A stretch of 64,000 nt of DNA from Nocardia africana NBRC 100379 (GCF_001612635.1 NZ_BDAV01000005.1:1-64000); one strand, 5' to 3'; positions 1-8,781 are shown, counted from the stretch's first letter. Notes: generated by a model from the letters alone, not told the origin. A program made the numbers and translations.

Positions 1-67
1 CGGCGGCCTCCGTGGTTACGCAGGCTGCCTCCTCCGGCCGCGTCGCTACCCCCGCTAAGCTCGATAC

Positions 68-829
68 GTGCCCGGAAAACGTGATGTCGCCACCCGGCGT
101 GAGCTGGCAGATTCCGCTGCGTCACAACCGTCTCCCGATGCGGGTGCGGCCGGGCGCGCGGCGAATGTGGCCCCCTCACTGTCGTCGGTCGCCCAGGATT
201 ATCTGAAGGTCATCTGGAGTGCGCAGGAGTGGTCGCAGGAGAAGGTGTCGACCAAACTGCTGGCCGAGCGGATCGGGGTCTCGGCGTCGACCGTGTCGGA
301 GGCGGTCCGCAAACTCGCCGATCAGGGCCTGGTCGAACATGCCCGCTACGGCGCCATCACGCTCACCGACAACGGCCGCCGGGCCGCCGTCGCCATGGTG
401 CGCCGCCATCGGCTGATCGAAACGTTCCTGGTCAGCGAGCTCGGCTACGGCTGGGACGAGGTGCACGACGAGGCCGAGGTGCTCGAGCACGCGGTGTCGG
501 AAACCCTGGTCGAACGCATCGACGCCAAACTCGGCCATCCCGACCGCGATCCGCACGGCGACCCGATCCCCTCCGTCGACGGTGCGGTCCCCACCCCGCC
601 CGCCCATCAGCTCAGCGACTTCCAGGCCGGGCAATCCGGCCGGGTAGCGCGCATCTCCGATTTCGATCCCGCCATGCTGCGATATTTCGATTCCGTCGGC
701 ATCGCATTGGACACCGTGATCACCGTGGTGGAGCGGCGCGATTTCGCCGGCACCATCGCGGTGCGGATCGGTGAGCACACCATCGACCTGGGAAGCCCTG
801 CGGCGGAAGCGATCTGGCTGACCTCCTGA
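68..829 (+). CDS. mntR: DtxR/MntR-family metal-dependent transcriptional regulator (SirR-like)
   Basis: Predicted metal-responsive repressor of manganese or iron homeostasis genes, 253 aa. An N-terminal winged helix (about residues 38-105) is followed by a metal-binding and dimerisation domain and a C-terminal SH3-like (FeoA-type) domain (about 185-253). The expected ligands are visible: Asp44 in QDYLK, His114 in RRHRLIE, and Glu137, Glu140 and His141 in EVLEH. The first 36 residues are low complexity and outside the family's conserved part, so the true start may be the GTG at 167 rather than the GTG at 68. It is the positional counterpart of M. tuberculosis Rv2788 (sirR). Manganese rather than iron specificity is inferred from family resemblance only. 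Confidence 0.85.
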   Translation: MPGKRDVATRRELADSAASQPSPDAGAAGRAANVAPSLSSVAQDYLKVIWSAQEWSQEKVSTKLLAERIGVSASTVSEAVRKLADQGLVEHARYGAITLTDNGRRAAVAMVRRHRLIETFLVSELGYGWDEVHDEAEVLEHAVSETLVERIDAKLGHPDRDPHGDPIPSVDGAVPTPPAHQLSDFQAGQSGRVARISDFDPAMLRYFDSVGIALDTVITVVERRDFAGTIAVRIGEHTIDLGSPAAEAIWLTS

Positions 830-853
830 CCGGACGCGGTCGCGTCCGGGTCA
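827..853. terminator. Hairpin terminator between convergent genes
   Basis: TGACCGGACGCG is followed by a GT loop and CGCGTCCGGGTCA, giving a 12-bp stem with one bulge. It overlaps the stop codon of the regulator and faces the end of the convergent dehydrogenase, so it can act in both directions. There is no U-tract, as is usual for actinobacterial hairpin terminators. Confidence 0.6.
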
Positions 854-913
854 CCGAACCGCCCCGCCCACCGCAGCACCCGGGAACCGGGACACCGCGG
901 CCTATCGCCGCCT

Positions 914-1975
914 CTACTGTGTGACCAGTGCCGCGGCGCGCTCGGCGATCGCGGTGCCGAGTTCGGCCGTGGTCGCGGTGCCGCCCAGATCCGGGGTGAG
1001 CACCTCCCTCGCGGCCAGCACATCGCAGACCGCGCGGTCGACGGCCGCGGCCGCAGTGGATTCGCCGAGGTGGTCGAGCATCATCGCACCGGCGAGGATC
1101 TGTGCCACCGGATCGGCGATCCCCATACCCGCGATATCGGGCGCACTGCCGTGCACCGCCTCGAACATCGAGGGCGCGTCGCGCGCGGGATTGATATTTC
1201 CCGACGGCGCGAGCCCGAGCCCGCCGGTCACTGCGGCGGCGAGGTCGGAGAGGATGTCGCCGAACAGATTCGAGCCGACGATCACGTCGAGCCTATCCGG
1301 ATGCAGCACGATTTCGGCGGCCAGCGCGTCGACGTGCATCTGCCGCGTCTCGACATCCGGGTACTCGGTGGCGATCCGCTCGAAGACGCTGTCCCAGTAC
1401 GGCATCGAGTGGATGAGACCGTTGGATTTGGTGGCCGAACACAGTCGCCGGTCGCGCCGGCGCGCCTGCTCGAAGGCGTACCGGATGATGCGTTCACATC
1501 CGGTGCGGGTGAATATCGATTCCTGAACCACGAATTCGTCCGGCCGCCCGGGATTGTGCATCCCCCCGATCGCGGAATATTCGCCCTCGGAATTCTCCCG
1601 CACGATGAGAATGTCGAGATCGTCCGCACCGCGCCCACGCAACGCGGATTCGGTGCCGGGCAGCAGCCGGACCGGGCGCAGATTCACATACTGCCCGAAG
1701 GCGCGGCGCAGCGGGATCAGCAGGCCCCACAGCGAAATGTGGTCGGCGACACCGGGAAATCCCACGGCGCCGAGCAGAATCGCGTCGAAATCGGCCAGCT
1801 GCTGCGGACCGTCGCCGGGCATCATGGCGCCGGTGCGCAGATATTGCTCGCAGGACCAGTCGAATTCGGTCCACGCGATGCCGGGCAGCACCGCGTCGAG
1901 AACTTTGACCGCCTCGGCCGTGACGTCCACGCCGATACCGTCGCCGGGAATGGTGGCAATGCGATACACCGGCAT
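914..1975 (-). CDS. Tartrate/D-malate dehydrogenase-like beta-decarboxylating dehydrogenase
   Basis: 353-aa member of the isocitrate/isopropylmalate dehydrogenase superfamily. The NAD-contacting start IPGDGIG, the FDWSCEQYL and ADHISLWGLL segments, VRENSEGEYS, the substrate-binding TKSNG and the SNLFGDILSD metal-site segment resemble TtuC/DmlA (tartrate or D-malate dehydrogenase) more than LeuB. It probably oxidises and decarboxylates a 2-hydroxy dicarboxylate such as D-malate or tartrate with NAD+. Its ATG shares one base with the TGA of the aldehyde dehydrogenase (TGATG), so the two genes are translationally coupled. The natural substrate is not known. Confidence 0.85.
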   Translation of the reverse strand: MPVYRIATIPGDGIGVDVTAEAVKVLDAVLPGIAWTEFDWSCEQYLRTGAMMPGDGPQQLADFDAILLGAVGFPGVADHISLWGLLIPLRRAFGQYVNLRPVRLLPGTESALRGRGADDLDILIVRENSEGEYSAIGGMHNPGRPDEFVVQESIFTRTGCERIIRYAFEQARRRDRRLCSATKSNGLIHSMPYWDSVFERIATEYPDVETRQMHVDALAAEIVLHPDRLDVIVGSNLFGDILSDLAAAVTGGLGLAPSGNINPARDAPSMFEAVHGSAPDIAGMGIADPVAQILAGAMMLDHLGESTAAAAVDRAVCDVLAAREVLTPDLGGTATTAELGTAIAERAAALVTQ

Positions 1976-3450
1976 CACAGTGCCACACCGATGTATTTGG
2001 TCTCCAGGAATTCGTCGATGCCGCCGAAGCCGCCCTCGCGTCCGAGACCCGATTCCTTCACGCCGCCGAACGGCGCCGCCGGATTGGAGACCACGCCCTG
2101 ATTGAGGCCCACCATTCCGGTGTCGAGCGCCTCGCTCACCCGCAATCCGCGCCGCAGATTCTCCGTGAACACGTAGGCCACCAAACCGTAGGGCGTGTCG
2201 TCGGCGCGCTCGATCACCTCGTCCTCGGTGTCGAAGACGGCCAACCCCGCGACGGGACCGAAGATTTCGGTGCCGAACATCGCGGCGTCGTCGGGGACGC
2301 CGGTCAGCACCGTGGGCGGATAGAAGTATCCGGGCCCCTCGACGGCGGTCCCACCGAGCAGGACGGTGGCGCCGCGCCGGCGCGCGTCGGCGACCAGTTC
2401 CGACACCTTCGCGACCGCGGGGGCGTCGATCAGCGGTCCCACCACCACGCCCGGATCGGCGCCGCGTCCCATCGGCAGCGCCGCCATCCGCTCGGTGAAG
2501 CGGTGGGTGAATTCGTCGGCGATGCCGCGCTGCAGGTAGATCCGGTTCGCCGCGGTGCAGGCCTGACCGATATTGCGCATCTTCGCCGCGAGCGCGCCCT
2601 CGACCGCGGTATCGAGATCGGCGTCGTCGAAGACGATCAGGGGTGCGTTGCCACCGAGTTCCATCGAGGTGCGCATGACGGATTTCGCGCACTGTTCCAG
2701 CAGTATCTTGCCGACCGCGGTCGATCCCGTGAACGACAGCTTCCGCGAGCGGGGGTCGGCGATCATCGCGCCGGTCACCGCCGCCGGATCGGAGGTGGTC
2801 ACGACATTGACCACGCCGTCGGGAACCCCTGCGGCGGAGAGTATTTCGGCGATCGCGAGGGTGCACAGCGGCGTCTGCTCGGCCGGTTTGACCACACATG
2901 TGCAGCCCGCGGCCAGCGCCGGGCCGATCTTGCGGGTCGCCATCGCCATCGGGAAGTTCCACGGGGTGATCAGGATGCTCGGCCCGACGGGCCGGCGCGC
3001 CACCACGAAGCGCGACCCGCCGGTGGGCGCCGGCATGTATCCGCCGTCCAGTCGCACCGCTTCCTCGGCGAACCAGCGGAAGAACTCCGCCGCGTACGCG
3101 ACCTCGCCGCGCGCCTCGGCCAGCGGTTTGCCCATCTCGGCGGTGGCGATGCGGGCGAGCCGGTCGGTGTCCTCGAGCAGGGCCCGATGGGCGCGCATCA
3201 AGATGTCGGACCGGGTTCGCGCGGGCACCTCCGCCCAGGCGGCCTGCGCCGCCGCTGCGGCGGCCAGTGCGGCCACGCCGTCCTCGGGCGCGGCGTCGGC
3301 GACGGTGGTCAACGTCTGCCCGGTCGCCGGATCCTCGACCGGCAGCCGGGTGGCGGTCTCGTGCCATCGGCCGCCGATGAACAGGCCGGTCGGCACGCTG
3401 TCGATCGCGGCGATCGTCGCCTCGTCCGATTCCGTCACGGTGTGCGTCAT
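1975..3450 (-). CDS. NAD(P)-dependent succinate-semialdehyde dehydrogenase family protein
   Basis: 491-aa aldehyde dehydrogenase of the GabD type. Catalytic residues are present: nucleophile Cys298 in GQACTAANR, general base Glu264 in MELGGN, oxyanion Asn165 in TPWNFP, Lys188 in VVKPAEQ and the FTGSTAVG loop. The start at 3450 is chosen over the ATG at 3477 because GAGGGGCGAGCG directly precedes it. It should oxidise the omega-semialdehyde made by the divergent aminotransferase at 3601. It is first in an operon with the tartrate/malate-type dehydrogenase. Its upstream region contains the operator shared with the cluster at 8.8 kb. Succinate semialdehyde is the family default, not demonstrated here. 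Confidence 0.88.
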   Translation of the reverse strand: MTHTVTESDEATIAAIDSVPTGLFIGGRWHETATRLPVEDPATGQTLTTVADAAPEDGVAALAAAAAAQAAWAEVPARTRSDILMRAHRALLEDTDRLARIATAEMGKPLAEARGEVAYAAEFFRWFAEEAVRLDGGYMPAPTGGSRFVVARRPVGPSILITPWNFPMAMATRKIGPALAAGCTCVVKPAEQTPLCTLAIAEILSAAGVPDGVVNVVTTSDPAAVTGAMIADPRSRKLSFTGSTAVGKILLEQCAKSVMRTSMELGGNAPLIVFDDADLDTAVEGALAAKMRNIGQACTAANRIYLQRGIADEFTHRFTERMAALPMGRGADPGVVVGPLIDAPAVAKVSELVADARRRGATVLLGGTAVEGPGYFYPPTVLTGVPDDAAMFGTEIFGPVAGLAVFDTEDEVIERADDTPYGLVAYVFTENLRRGLRVSEALDTGMVGLNQGVVSNPAAPFGGVKESGLGREGGFGGIDEFLETKYIGVAL

Positions 3451-3517
3451 CGCTCGCCCCTCAGCTCGGAACAGCATCTCGGATCAGCGCTGTCATTGCC
3501 GTCACCATCGCGGTCAT

Positions 3518-3545
3518 GTTATACACATTGTCAACAATCCGACAA
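3518..3545 (-). promoter_or_regulatory. Candidate promoter for the aldehyde dehydrogenase operon
   Basis: On the minus strand a TTGTCG -35 box (3545-3540) is followed after 16 nt by a TATAAC -10 box (3523-3518), placing transcription start about 60 nt before the ATG at 3450. The palindrome at 3527-3538 sits in the spacer, a typical position for a repressor. Confidence 0.5.
3527..3542. promoter_or_regulatory. Putative GntR/FadR-type operator, copy 1
   Basis: ATTGTCAACAAT is a palindrome with a 2-nt centre that fits the TNGT..ACNA pattern of FadR-subfamily GntR operators. TTGTCAACAATCCGA (3528-3542) recurs exactly at 8809-8823 in the second divergent promoter of the island. A FadR-type regulator is encoded at 10348-11025 and is the obvious candidate to bind it. 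Confidence 0.65.
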
Positions 3546-3600
3546 TAAGAATCCGGCCGTCACCGTGCCGGATTTCCCCGTCGCCGGGAGGCGGATCACC

Positions 3601-4842
3601 ATGACTGCACTTTCCCCCGTTCTCCGGCAGGCCACGCCGGTCACCGTCGACCACGGCGAGGGCTGCTACCTGTACGGCACCGACGGGCGTCGATACCTCG
3701 ACTTCACCGCGGGGATCGGCGTCACCAGCACCGGGCACTGTCATCCGCGGGTGGTCGAGGCCGCGCGCGAACAGATCGGCAGCCTCATCCACGGCCAATA
3801 CACGACGGTCATGCACCGGCCGCTGCTGCGACTGACCGAACGACTCGGCGATGTGCTTCCCGCGCACCTGGATTCGGTGTTCTTCGCCAATTCCGGAAGC
3901 GAGGCGGTGGAAGCGGCGCTGCGGCTGGCACGGCAGGCCACCGGCCGGCCGAACGTCGTGGTCTTCCACGGCGGCTTCCACGGCCGCACGGTCGCCGCCG
4001 CGACCATGACCACCTCCGGGACCCGATTCTCGGCCGGCTTCAGCCCGCTCATGGGCGGTGTCCACGTGGCGCCGTTCCCCACCGCCTACCGCTACGGCTG
4101 GTCGGAGGAGGAGGCCACCGACTTCGCGCTGCGCGAGCTGGACTACATCCTGGCCACGCTGACCGCGCCCGCGGAGACGGCCGCGTTCGTCGTCGAGCCG
4201 GTGCTCGGCGAGGGCGGTTACATCCCGGGCAACACCCGGTTCTTCCAGGGCTTGCGCGAACGCGCCGACCGGCACGGCATTCTGCTGATCTTCGACGAGA
4301 TCCAGACCGGTTTCGGGCGTACCGGAAAGTTCTTCGGGCATCAGCACTTCGACGTGCAGGCCGATGTCATCACCATTGCCAAGGGACTGGCCAGCGGATT
4401 TCCGCTGTCCGGCATCGCCGCGCCGCAGGAACTGATGGCTCAGGCCTGGCCCGGATCCCAGGGCGGCACCTATGGCGGCAATGCGGTGGCGTGCGCGGCC
4501 GCGGTCGCCACGATCGACGTCATCGAATCGGAAGGGCTGGTGGACAACGCCGCCGCCCGCGGGGCGCAACTGCTGGCCGGGGCGCGGGCCGGGGCCACCA
4601 AGGCGATCGGCGATGTGCGCGGCCTGGGACTGCTCGTGGGATGCGAATTCACCACGGCCACAGGCGAACCCGACACCGCGACGGCGGCGGCCGCGCAACA
4701 GCTGGCGGCCCAGCGCGGCCTGCTCCTGCTGACCTGCGGCGCGTACAGCAACGTCGTGCGGATGATCCCGCCGCTGATCGTGACCGCCGACCAGGTCGAC
4801 GAGGCACTGGCGCTCTGGAACGGCGTCCTCGACGAGCTGTAG
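3601..4842 (+). CDS. Class III PLP-dependent aminotransferase (4-aminobutyrate aminotransferase-like)
   Basis: 413-aa fold-type I omega-aminotransferase. Visible features are the NSGSEAVEAALRLAR PLP-phosphate region, HGGFHGRT, the FDEIQTGFGRTG segment with Asp232 for the pyridine nitrogen, and Lys261 in TIAKGLASGFP, which forms the Schiff base. It probably transfers an omega-amino group to a 2-oxo acid acceptor and yields a semialdehyde for the divergent dehydrogenase (1975-3450). GabT-like or other omega-amino acid activity is plausible; ArgD-type acetylornithine activity is less likely because the context is catabolic. The next gene starts 34 nt downstream, suggesting one transcript. Confidence 0.85.
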   Translation: MTALSPVLRQATPVTVDHGEGCYLYGTDGRRYLDFTAGIGVTSTGHCHPRVVEAAREQIGSLIHGQYTTVMHRPLLRLTERLGDVLPAHLDSVFFANSGSEAVEAALRLARQATGRPNVVVFHGGFHGRTVAAATMTTSGTRFSAGFSPLMGGVHVAPFPTAYRYGWSEEEATDFALRELDYILATLTAPAETAAFVVEPVLGEGGYIPGNTRFFQGLRERADRHGILLIFDEIQTGFGRTGKFFGHQHFDVQADVITIAKGLASGFPLSGIAAPQELMAQAWPGSQGGTYGGNAVACAAAVATIDVIESEGLVDNAAARGAQLLAGARAGATKAIGDVRGLGLLVGCEFTTATGEPDTATAAAAQQLAAQRGLLLLTCGAYSNVVRMIPPLIVTADQVDEALALWNGVLDEL

Positions 4843-4876
4843 CGCCACCCGGCATCCGATCGGACAGGAGATCCCG

Positions 4877-5392
4877 ATGGCCCGATACCTCACCATCACC
4901 CTCACCAAGGCCGGCGTGCGCTGCCGGGCGCGGCTGCTGGACGACCAGGCGCCACGCACCTGCGCGGCGGTCTGGGACGCGCTGCCCCAGGAGGGCGACG
5001 CCTTCCACGCCAAGTACGCGCGCAACGAGGTCTATACTCTGGTGCCGCGCATCACGGCGGCCCCGCATCGCGAAAACCCCACGGTCACACCGATTCCCGG
5101 CGACGTCTGCCTGTTCGACTTCGAACCGTGGGAGATCGGCAATCCGGCCTACGGCTACGAACCCGGTTCGGCCGCACACGCCGAGCAGGGCGCCACCGAC
5201 CTGGCCCTGTTCTACGACCGCAACAACCTGCTGATCAACGGCGACATGGGCTGGGTGCCCGGAAACGTCTTCGCAACCATCGAGGAGGGCCTCCCGGAAC
5301 TCGCCGCGGCATGCAACGCACTGTGGCTACGCGGGGTGGAGGGCGAAACCCTGTCTTTCACACGGCCTCTCAGCGAAGGACAAGATATCTGA
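4877..5392 (+). CDS. DUF3830 family protein (cyclophilin-like fold)
   Basis: 171-aa protein recognised as DUF3830 by its start YLTITLTKAGVRCRARLL, the DQAPRTCAAVWDALP motif, the HAKYARNEVY segment and the central PGDVCLFDF. The family has a cyclophilin-like beta-barrel and no established biochemical function. From memory, its genes often neighbour racemase, hydantoinase or amidase genes, which fits this island. An ACAGGAG ribosome site lies 6 nt before the ATG. It follows the aminotransferase by 34 nt and probably shares its transcript. There is no signal peptide, so it is likely cytoplasmic. Confidence 0.75.
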   Translation: MARYLTITLTKAGVRCRARLLDDQAPRTCAAVWDALPQEGDAFHAKYARNEVYTLVPRITAAPHRENPTVTPIPGDVCLFDFEPWEIGNPAYGYEPGSAAHAEQGATDLALFYDRNNLLINGDMGWVPGNVFATIEEGLPELAAACNALWLRGVEGETLSFTRPLSEGQDI

Positions 5393-5472
5393 CCCGAATC
5401 ACCGCGCCGGCAAACGATTTCGCTGCCGGCCGAAAATCGATCGGCGGATCTCGTCGACCGTCCTACTCTGAT

Positions 5473-5507
5473 CCGTGTCGTCACCGCAGGGGGCGGTGAC
5501 GACACGG
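5473..5507. terminator. Strong hairpin after the aminotransferase/DUF3830 operon
   Basis: CCGTGTCGTCACCG (5473-5486) and CGGTGACGACACGG (5494-5507) form a perfect 14-bp stem with a 7-nt loop. It separates the operon ending at 5392 from the secreted gene at 5546 and is likely a terminator. Confidence 0.6.
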
Positions 5508-5511
5508 ACCG

Positions 5512-5525
5512 GCACCGATCGGTGC
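5512..5525. repeat. 14-bp perfect palindrome before the secreted toxin-like gene
   Basis: GCACCGATCGGTGC is a perfect 14-bp palindrome just before the ribosome site of the gene at 5546. It could be an operator or an mRNA structure covering the leader. Confidence 0.35.
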
Positions 5526-5545
5526 TCGATGGAGGGGGACGTAAC

Positions 5546-5830
5546 GTGAAGATTCGTGCATTCGTCGTGGCCGCGGCCGCACTGGCCGCCCCGATGGTGC
5601 TGTCCGCACCCGACCCGGTGGCCCACGCCTCGTCGCCCTGGGGCGCCTGTGGGATCAGGACGGACGAGTCGAAGGTGGTCACCACCTATGGCGAGTGGAA
5701 ACTGTTGTGCGGGAACAAGAATTACGGTTACCGCCATATCCAGGATAGGCACCAGGCCGAGTGGGAGGGGCTCGAGAACGGGCAAGTGGTTACCGCCTTT
5801 CCTGGAGGAGCATGCCGTGGACAAGTCTGA
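5546..5830 (+). CDS. Small secreted protein resembling BECR/EndoU-type nuclease toxins, probably shortened
   Basis: 94-aa exported protein. The GTG start is set by GGAGGGGG 7 nt upstream. Residues 1 to about 28 form a signal peptide with a long Ala-rich core ending in AHAS. The mature part has YGEWKLLCG, then YGYRHIQDRHQAEW and a tail with VVTAFPGGAC. An H-I-x-x-R-H motif followed by a tail of the type V(V/I)TA(F/Y)P is what I associate with secreted Barnase-EndoU-ColicinE5/D-RelE-like toxins. Here the two motifs are only about a dozen residues apart, so the middle of the domain may be deleted. The downstream gene overlaps by 14 nt, as in toxin-immunity pairs. The family assignment is from motif memory only. 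Confidence 0.5.
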   Translation: MKIRAFVVAAAALAAPMVLSAPDPVAHASSPWGACGIRTDESKVVTTYGEWKLLCGNKNYGYRHIQDRHQAEWEGLENGQVVTAFPGGACRGQV

Positions 5831-6182
5831 GCCGAGTGCCGACGAACTCGTGGAGTCGGTGATTCGTGCCGGTGCGGAAGCCGGGTATCGGGTCGACCGG
5901 GATAAGGCGGGGCGATTGCGCATCACGGCGGTCCGCGAGGCGCCGGTCGACCCTGCCTTGATATTCGAGGTGACCGACGGGGAGTTGCGCGATTACTACA
6001 CCCGGTTGTCGGCGGAATCGGGTGGACCGTTGGGGGCGGGGACTCCGTGGGAGGCATGGATGCTTCTGATGTCGACCCATCTCGACGAGGCCGTTTACGA
6101 GGCAGGACGGTTGGACGGTCCCGGCGTGATCGTGATCGGTGACACGGGTTTCCGCGCGGTGTCTCGGTCTACCACCGACTAG
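5817..6182 (+). CDS. Hypothetical protein, possible immunity partner of the secreted toxin-like protein
   Basis: 121-aa protein read from a GTG preceded by GGAGGAG at 5804-5810. It overlaps the end of the upstream secreted gene by 14 nt, so it is translationally coupled. It has no signal peptide or membrane segment and is acidic, with an alpha/beta appearance: ELVESVIRAGAEAGYRV, then ALIFEV and DELRDYY-like stretches. I do not recognise the family. Small acidic cytoplasmic partners encoded directly behind secreted nuclease-like proteins are often immunity factors, but this role is inferred only from position. Confidence 0.5.
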   Translation: MDKSEPSADELVESVIRAGAEAGYRVDRDKAGRLRITAVREAPVDPALIFEVTDGELRDYYTRLSAESGGPLGAGTPWEAWMLLMSTHLDEAVYEAGRLDGPGVIVIGDTGFRAVSRSTTD

Positions 6183-6411
6183 GAGCATCGGCTGCGAGAA
6201 CTCGTCCGCTCACCTCGTCCGGAGCTATCCACCACGGCCGGTCCAGGAGCTGTAGCGGTGTCGCCGTCCACCAGGAAGGTGTGTGGGCTCGCCCGGCCCA
6301 CATCGATGATCTGCCGGCCCCCACACTGCCGCATGCCGTTCGGGGCCGGGCAGTGCCTCGGCGGTCGCAGCACGGCACCAGCTCCTGCGATGGGGCTCGC
6401 TCGCCTCAGGT

Positions 6412-7803
6412 TCAGCTCAAAACCAGTTCGGCGAAGCGGGCCAGCGCGAGGACGAAATCGTCGGAGTGCCGCGGCCCGACGATCTGTAATCCGACCGGCA
6501 TGCCCGCCGCGGTTGTCCCGGCCGGAATGCTGATCGCCGGTTGCTGGGTAAGGTTGAACGGATAGGTGAACGGCGTCCATTGCGGCCAGCTGTCCATCGA
6601 ACTGCCCGGCGGCACATCGTGTCCGGCCTCGAAGGCGGTGATCGGCATCGTCGGAGTGATCAGCACGTCGTAGGCGGTGTGGAAGGTGCCCATGACGATG
6701 CCGATCTCGGCGGCCACCGCGCGGGCGTTCAGATAGTCGACCGCACCCAGTGCCAGTCCGCGATCCCACATGGCCCCGAGTCCCGGATCGACGCGGTCCC
6801 GCGTACCCGGCGGGAAGGTCGACAGCATGGTCGCCGCGCCGGCGGCCCACATCTGTTCGAACGCCTCGCGCGGATCGGGGAAGCCCGGATCCGCCTCCAC
6901 CACCCGCAATCCGGCCTCGTCCAACTTCCGGACGGCCGCCGCGACGACCGCCGCGACCTCCGGATCCACCTCGGCGAAGCCGAGATTCGCCGAATAACCG
7001 ACCGTCGCGCCGCGCACCTCACGCTGCAGTTCACCCCGGAAGGTCGTCAGCGGCGGCGCGCCCGCGGTCGGATCGCGCGGATCGGGCAGCGACAGGATGT
7101 CCATCAGCAGCGCCACGTCCTCCACCGAGCGGGCGATGGGCCCGGCATGTGCCAGCGGCCCGAACGGGCTGGCGGGATACAGCGGGATGCGGCCGTGGGT
7201 CGGCTTGAAACCCACGACACCGCAGAACGACGCGGGGATCCGCACACTGCCGCCGCCGTCCGTGCCGATCGACACCGGTCCCATCCCGGCCGCGACCGCC
7301 ACCGCCGAGCCGCCCGAGGATCCGCCGGACGTCGTGGTCGGATCCACCGGATTGCGGGTGATGCCGGTGAGCGCGCTGTCGGTCGTCGCCTTCCAGGCGA
7401 GTTCCGGTGTGGTGGTCTTACCCAGGAAGACCAGCCCGTCCTCGCGCAGCCGCGCGGTCGCGGGGCTGTCGACCGGCCACGGCGCATCCGGCCGGATCGA
7501 GGTCGACCCGCGGAGGGTGGGCCATCCCTGCGTGAGGAAAACGTCCTTGATCGAGATCGGCACGCCGTCGAGCAGTCCTTGCGCATGCCCGTTGTGCCAG
7601 CGGATTTCGGATTCCTTGGCCTGGATCAACGCACGCTCGGAATCGACCAGGCAGTAGGCGTTGAGCACGTCGTCGCGCGCGGCGATCGCGTCCAGCGCCG
7701 CCTGCGTGGCCTCGACGGGAGAAAGCGCCCCGGCCGAATAGGCGGAGGCCAACTCGGCCGCGGTCATCGCCGCGGGGTCGGTCCCGGTTCCGGGGTGGGT
7801 CAT
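6412..7803 (-). CDS. Amidase (amidase signature family)
   Basis: 463-aa amidase signature enzyme. The Ser-cisSer-Lys triad is visible: the lysine in GVPISIKDVF, and the two serines in the segment GGSSGGSAVAVAAGMGP, followed by GTDGGGSVRIPASFCGVVG. It hydrolyses a carboxamide or related C-N bond; the substrate cannot be read from sequence. The ATG follows AAGGGAG. It lies 11 nt after the hydroxyacid dehydrogenase gene and is second in that operon, under the promoter at 8782-8823. Context suggests it releases an acid from an amide intermediate in the same pathway as the racemase-like enzymes. GatA is unlikely because gatB and gatC are not adjacent. Confidence 0.88.
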   Translation of the reverse strand: MTHPGTGTDPAAMTAAELASAYSAGALSPVEATQAALDAIAARDDVLNAYCLVDSERALIQAKESEIRWHNGHAQGLLDGVPISIKDVFLTQGWPTLRGSTSIRPDAPWPVDSPATARLREDGLVFLGKTTTPELAWKATTDSALTGITRNPVDPTTTSGGSSGGSAVAVAAGMGPVSIGTDGGGSVRIPASFCGVVGFKPTHGRIPLYPASPFGPLAHAGPIARSVEDVALLMDILSLPDPRDPTAGAPPLTTFRGELQREVRGATVGYSANLGFAEVDPEVAAVVAAAVRKLDEAGLRVVEADPGFPDPREAFEQMWAAGAATMLSTFPPGTRDRVDPGLGAMWDRGLALGAVDYLNARAVAAEIGIVMGTFHTAYDVLITPTMPITAFEAGHDVPPGSSMDSWPQWTPFTYPFNLTQQPAISIPAGTTAAGMPVGLQIVGPRHSDDFVLALARFAELVLS

Positions 7804-7814
7804 CGTGACTCCCT

Positions 7815-8780
7815 TCAGCTGGGCACGTAACCCAGCTTCTTGTCGACCACATTCTGTAGGGGCTGACCGGTGATCCAGCGCTGAAAGTTGTCGGTGAACG
7901 CGGCGACGATCTCCGACCGCCAGCCGATGAAATCGCCGCTGTTGTGCGGGGTGACAACCACATTCGGCAGATCCCACAGCGGATGGCCGGCCGGCAGCGG
8001 TTCCGGGTCGACCACGTCCAGCGCCGCACCGGCGAGGGCGCCACCGCGCAGCGCGGCGACCAGATCGTCGGTGACAACCGATTCCCCCCGGCCCACGTTG
8101 ATGAAACGCGCATGCGGTTTCATCGCCGCGAACGCATTCGCGTCGAACAGGTGCCGGGTCTGCGGGGTCAGCGGCGCCACGCAGATCACATAGTCGGCCC
8201 CGGGCAGTTCGGCGTGCAGATCGGTGGCGACAGTGCCGAAGTCGGGATCCCCGGCGCGGGCGGTGCGGCCCAGCCCGCGCACCCGCATCCCCGCGGCCCG
8301 CAGCAGGCGGGCGATGGCGCGGCCGATGGACCCGGTGCCGACCACCAGGGCCGCGGCCCCGGCGACCCGCTCGGATTCGCGATGGTGCCAGCGGTGGCGC
8401 TGCTGCAGGCGCAGCGATTCGGGCAGATCCTTGGCGAAGGAGAGGATCTGCGCCAGCACGTATTCCGCGATGGGCTGATCGAACAAACCCCGGGTGTTGG
8501 TCACCAGCACATCGCTGTCGATCAGCTCGTCGAACATCACGGCGTCGACCCCGGTGGCTCCGACATGAACCCACCGCAACCGGTCGGCGCGATGCCAGGC
8601 GCCGGGAAGGGCCGTGCTCTGGAAGTCGTAGACGAACAATGCCTCGGTGCCGGGCAGCGCATCCGCGAGTGCCGCACCGTCGGCGAAGCGAACGGTGGCC
8701 TGCTGCGACACCGGACGCAGAGAGGCCGCGTCGGGCTCGACGCCGTCGTGTAGGACGGTGACAACTGGGCCCGCGTTCAT
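7815..8780 (-). CDS. D-isomer-specific 2-hydroxyacid dehydrogenase family protein
   Basis: 321-aa NAD(P)-dependent oxidoreductase. The dinucleotide motif GTGSIGRAIARLL lies near residue 148. Catalytic Arg (NVGRGE), Glu (DPEPLP) and His (TPHNSGD) are all present. It reduces a 2-oxo acid or oxidises a D-2-hydroxy acid. It heads the minus-strand operon with the amidase. Its ATG lies only 6 nt beyond a TAGCCT -10 box at 8792-8787, so the mRNA is probably leaderless. The sequence GWRSEIVAAFTDNFQRW near the C-terminus is typical of this family's short-chain members. Confidence 0.85.
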   Translation of the reverse strand: MNAGPVVTVLHDGVEPDAASLRPVSQQATVRFADGAALADALPGTEALFVYDFQSTALPGAWHRADRLRWVHVGATGVDAVMFDELIDSDVLVTNTRGLFDQPIAEYVLAQILSFAKDLPESLRLQQRHRWHHRESERVAGAAALVVGTGSIGRAIARLLRAAGMRVRGLGRTARAGDPDFGTVATDLHAELPGADYVICVAPLTPQTRHLFDANAFAAMKPHARFINVGRGESVVTDDLVAALRGGALAGAALDVVDPEPLPAGHPLWDLPNVVVTPHNSGDFIGWRSEIVAAFTDNFQRWITGQPLQNVVDKKLGYVPS

Positions 8781-8781
8781 A

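Noticed and set aside
6183..6411. Possible remnant coding on the minus strand between the immunity-like gene and the amidase
   Set aside because: A frame can be read but has no start with a ribosome site and no recognisable motif; treated as a convergent intergenic stretch.
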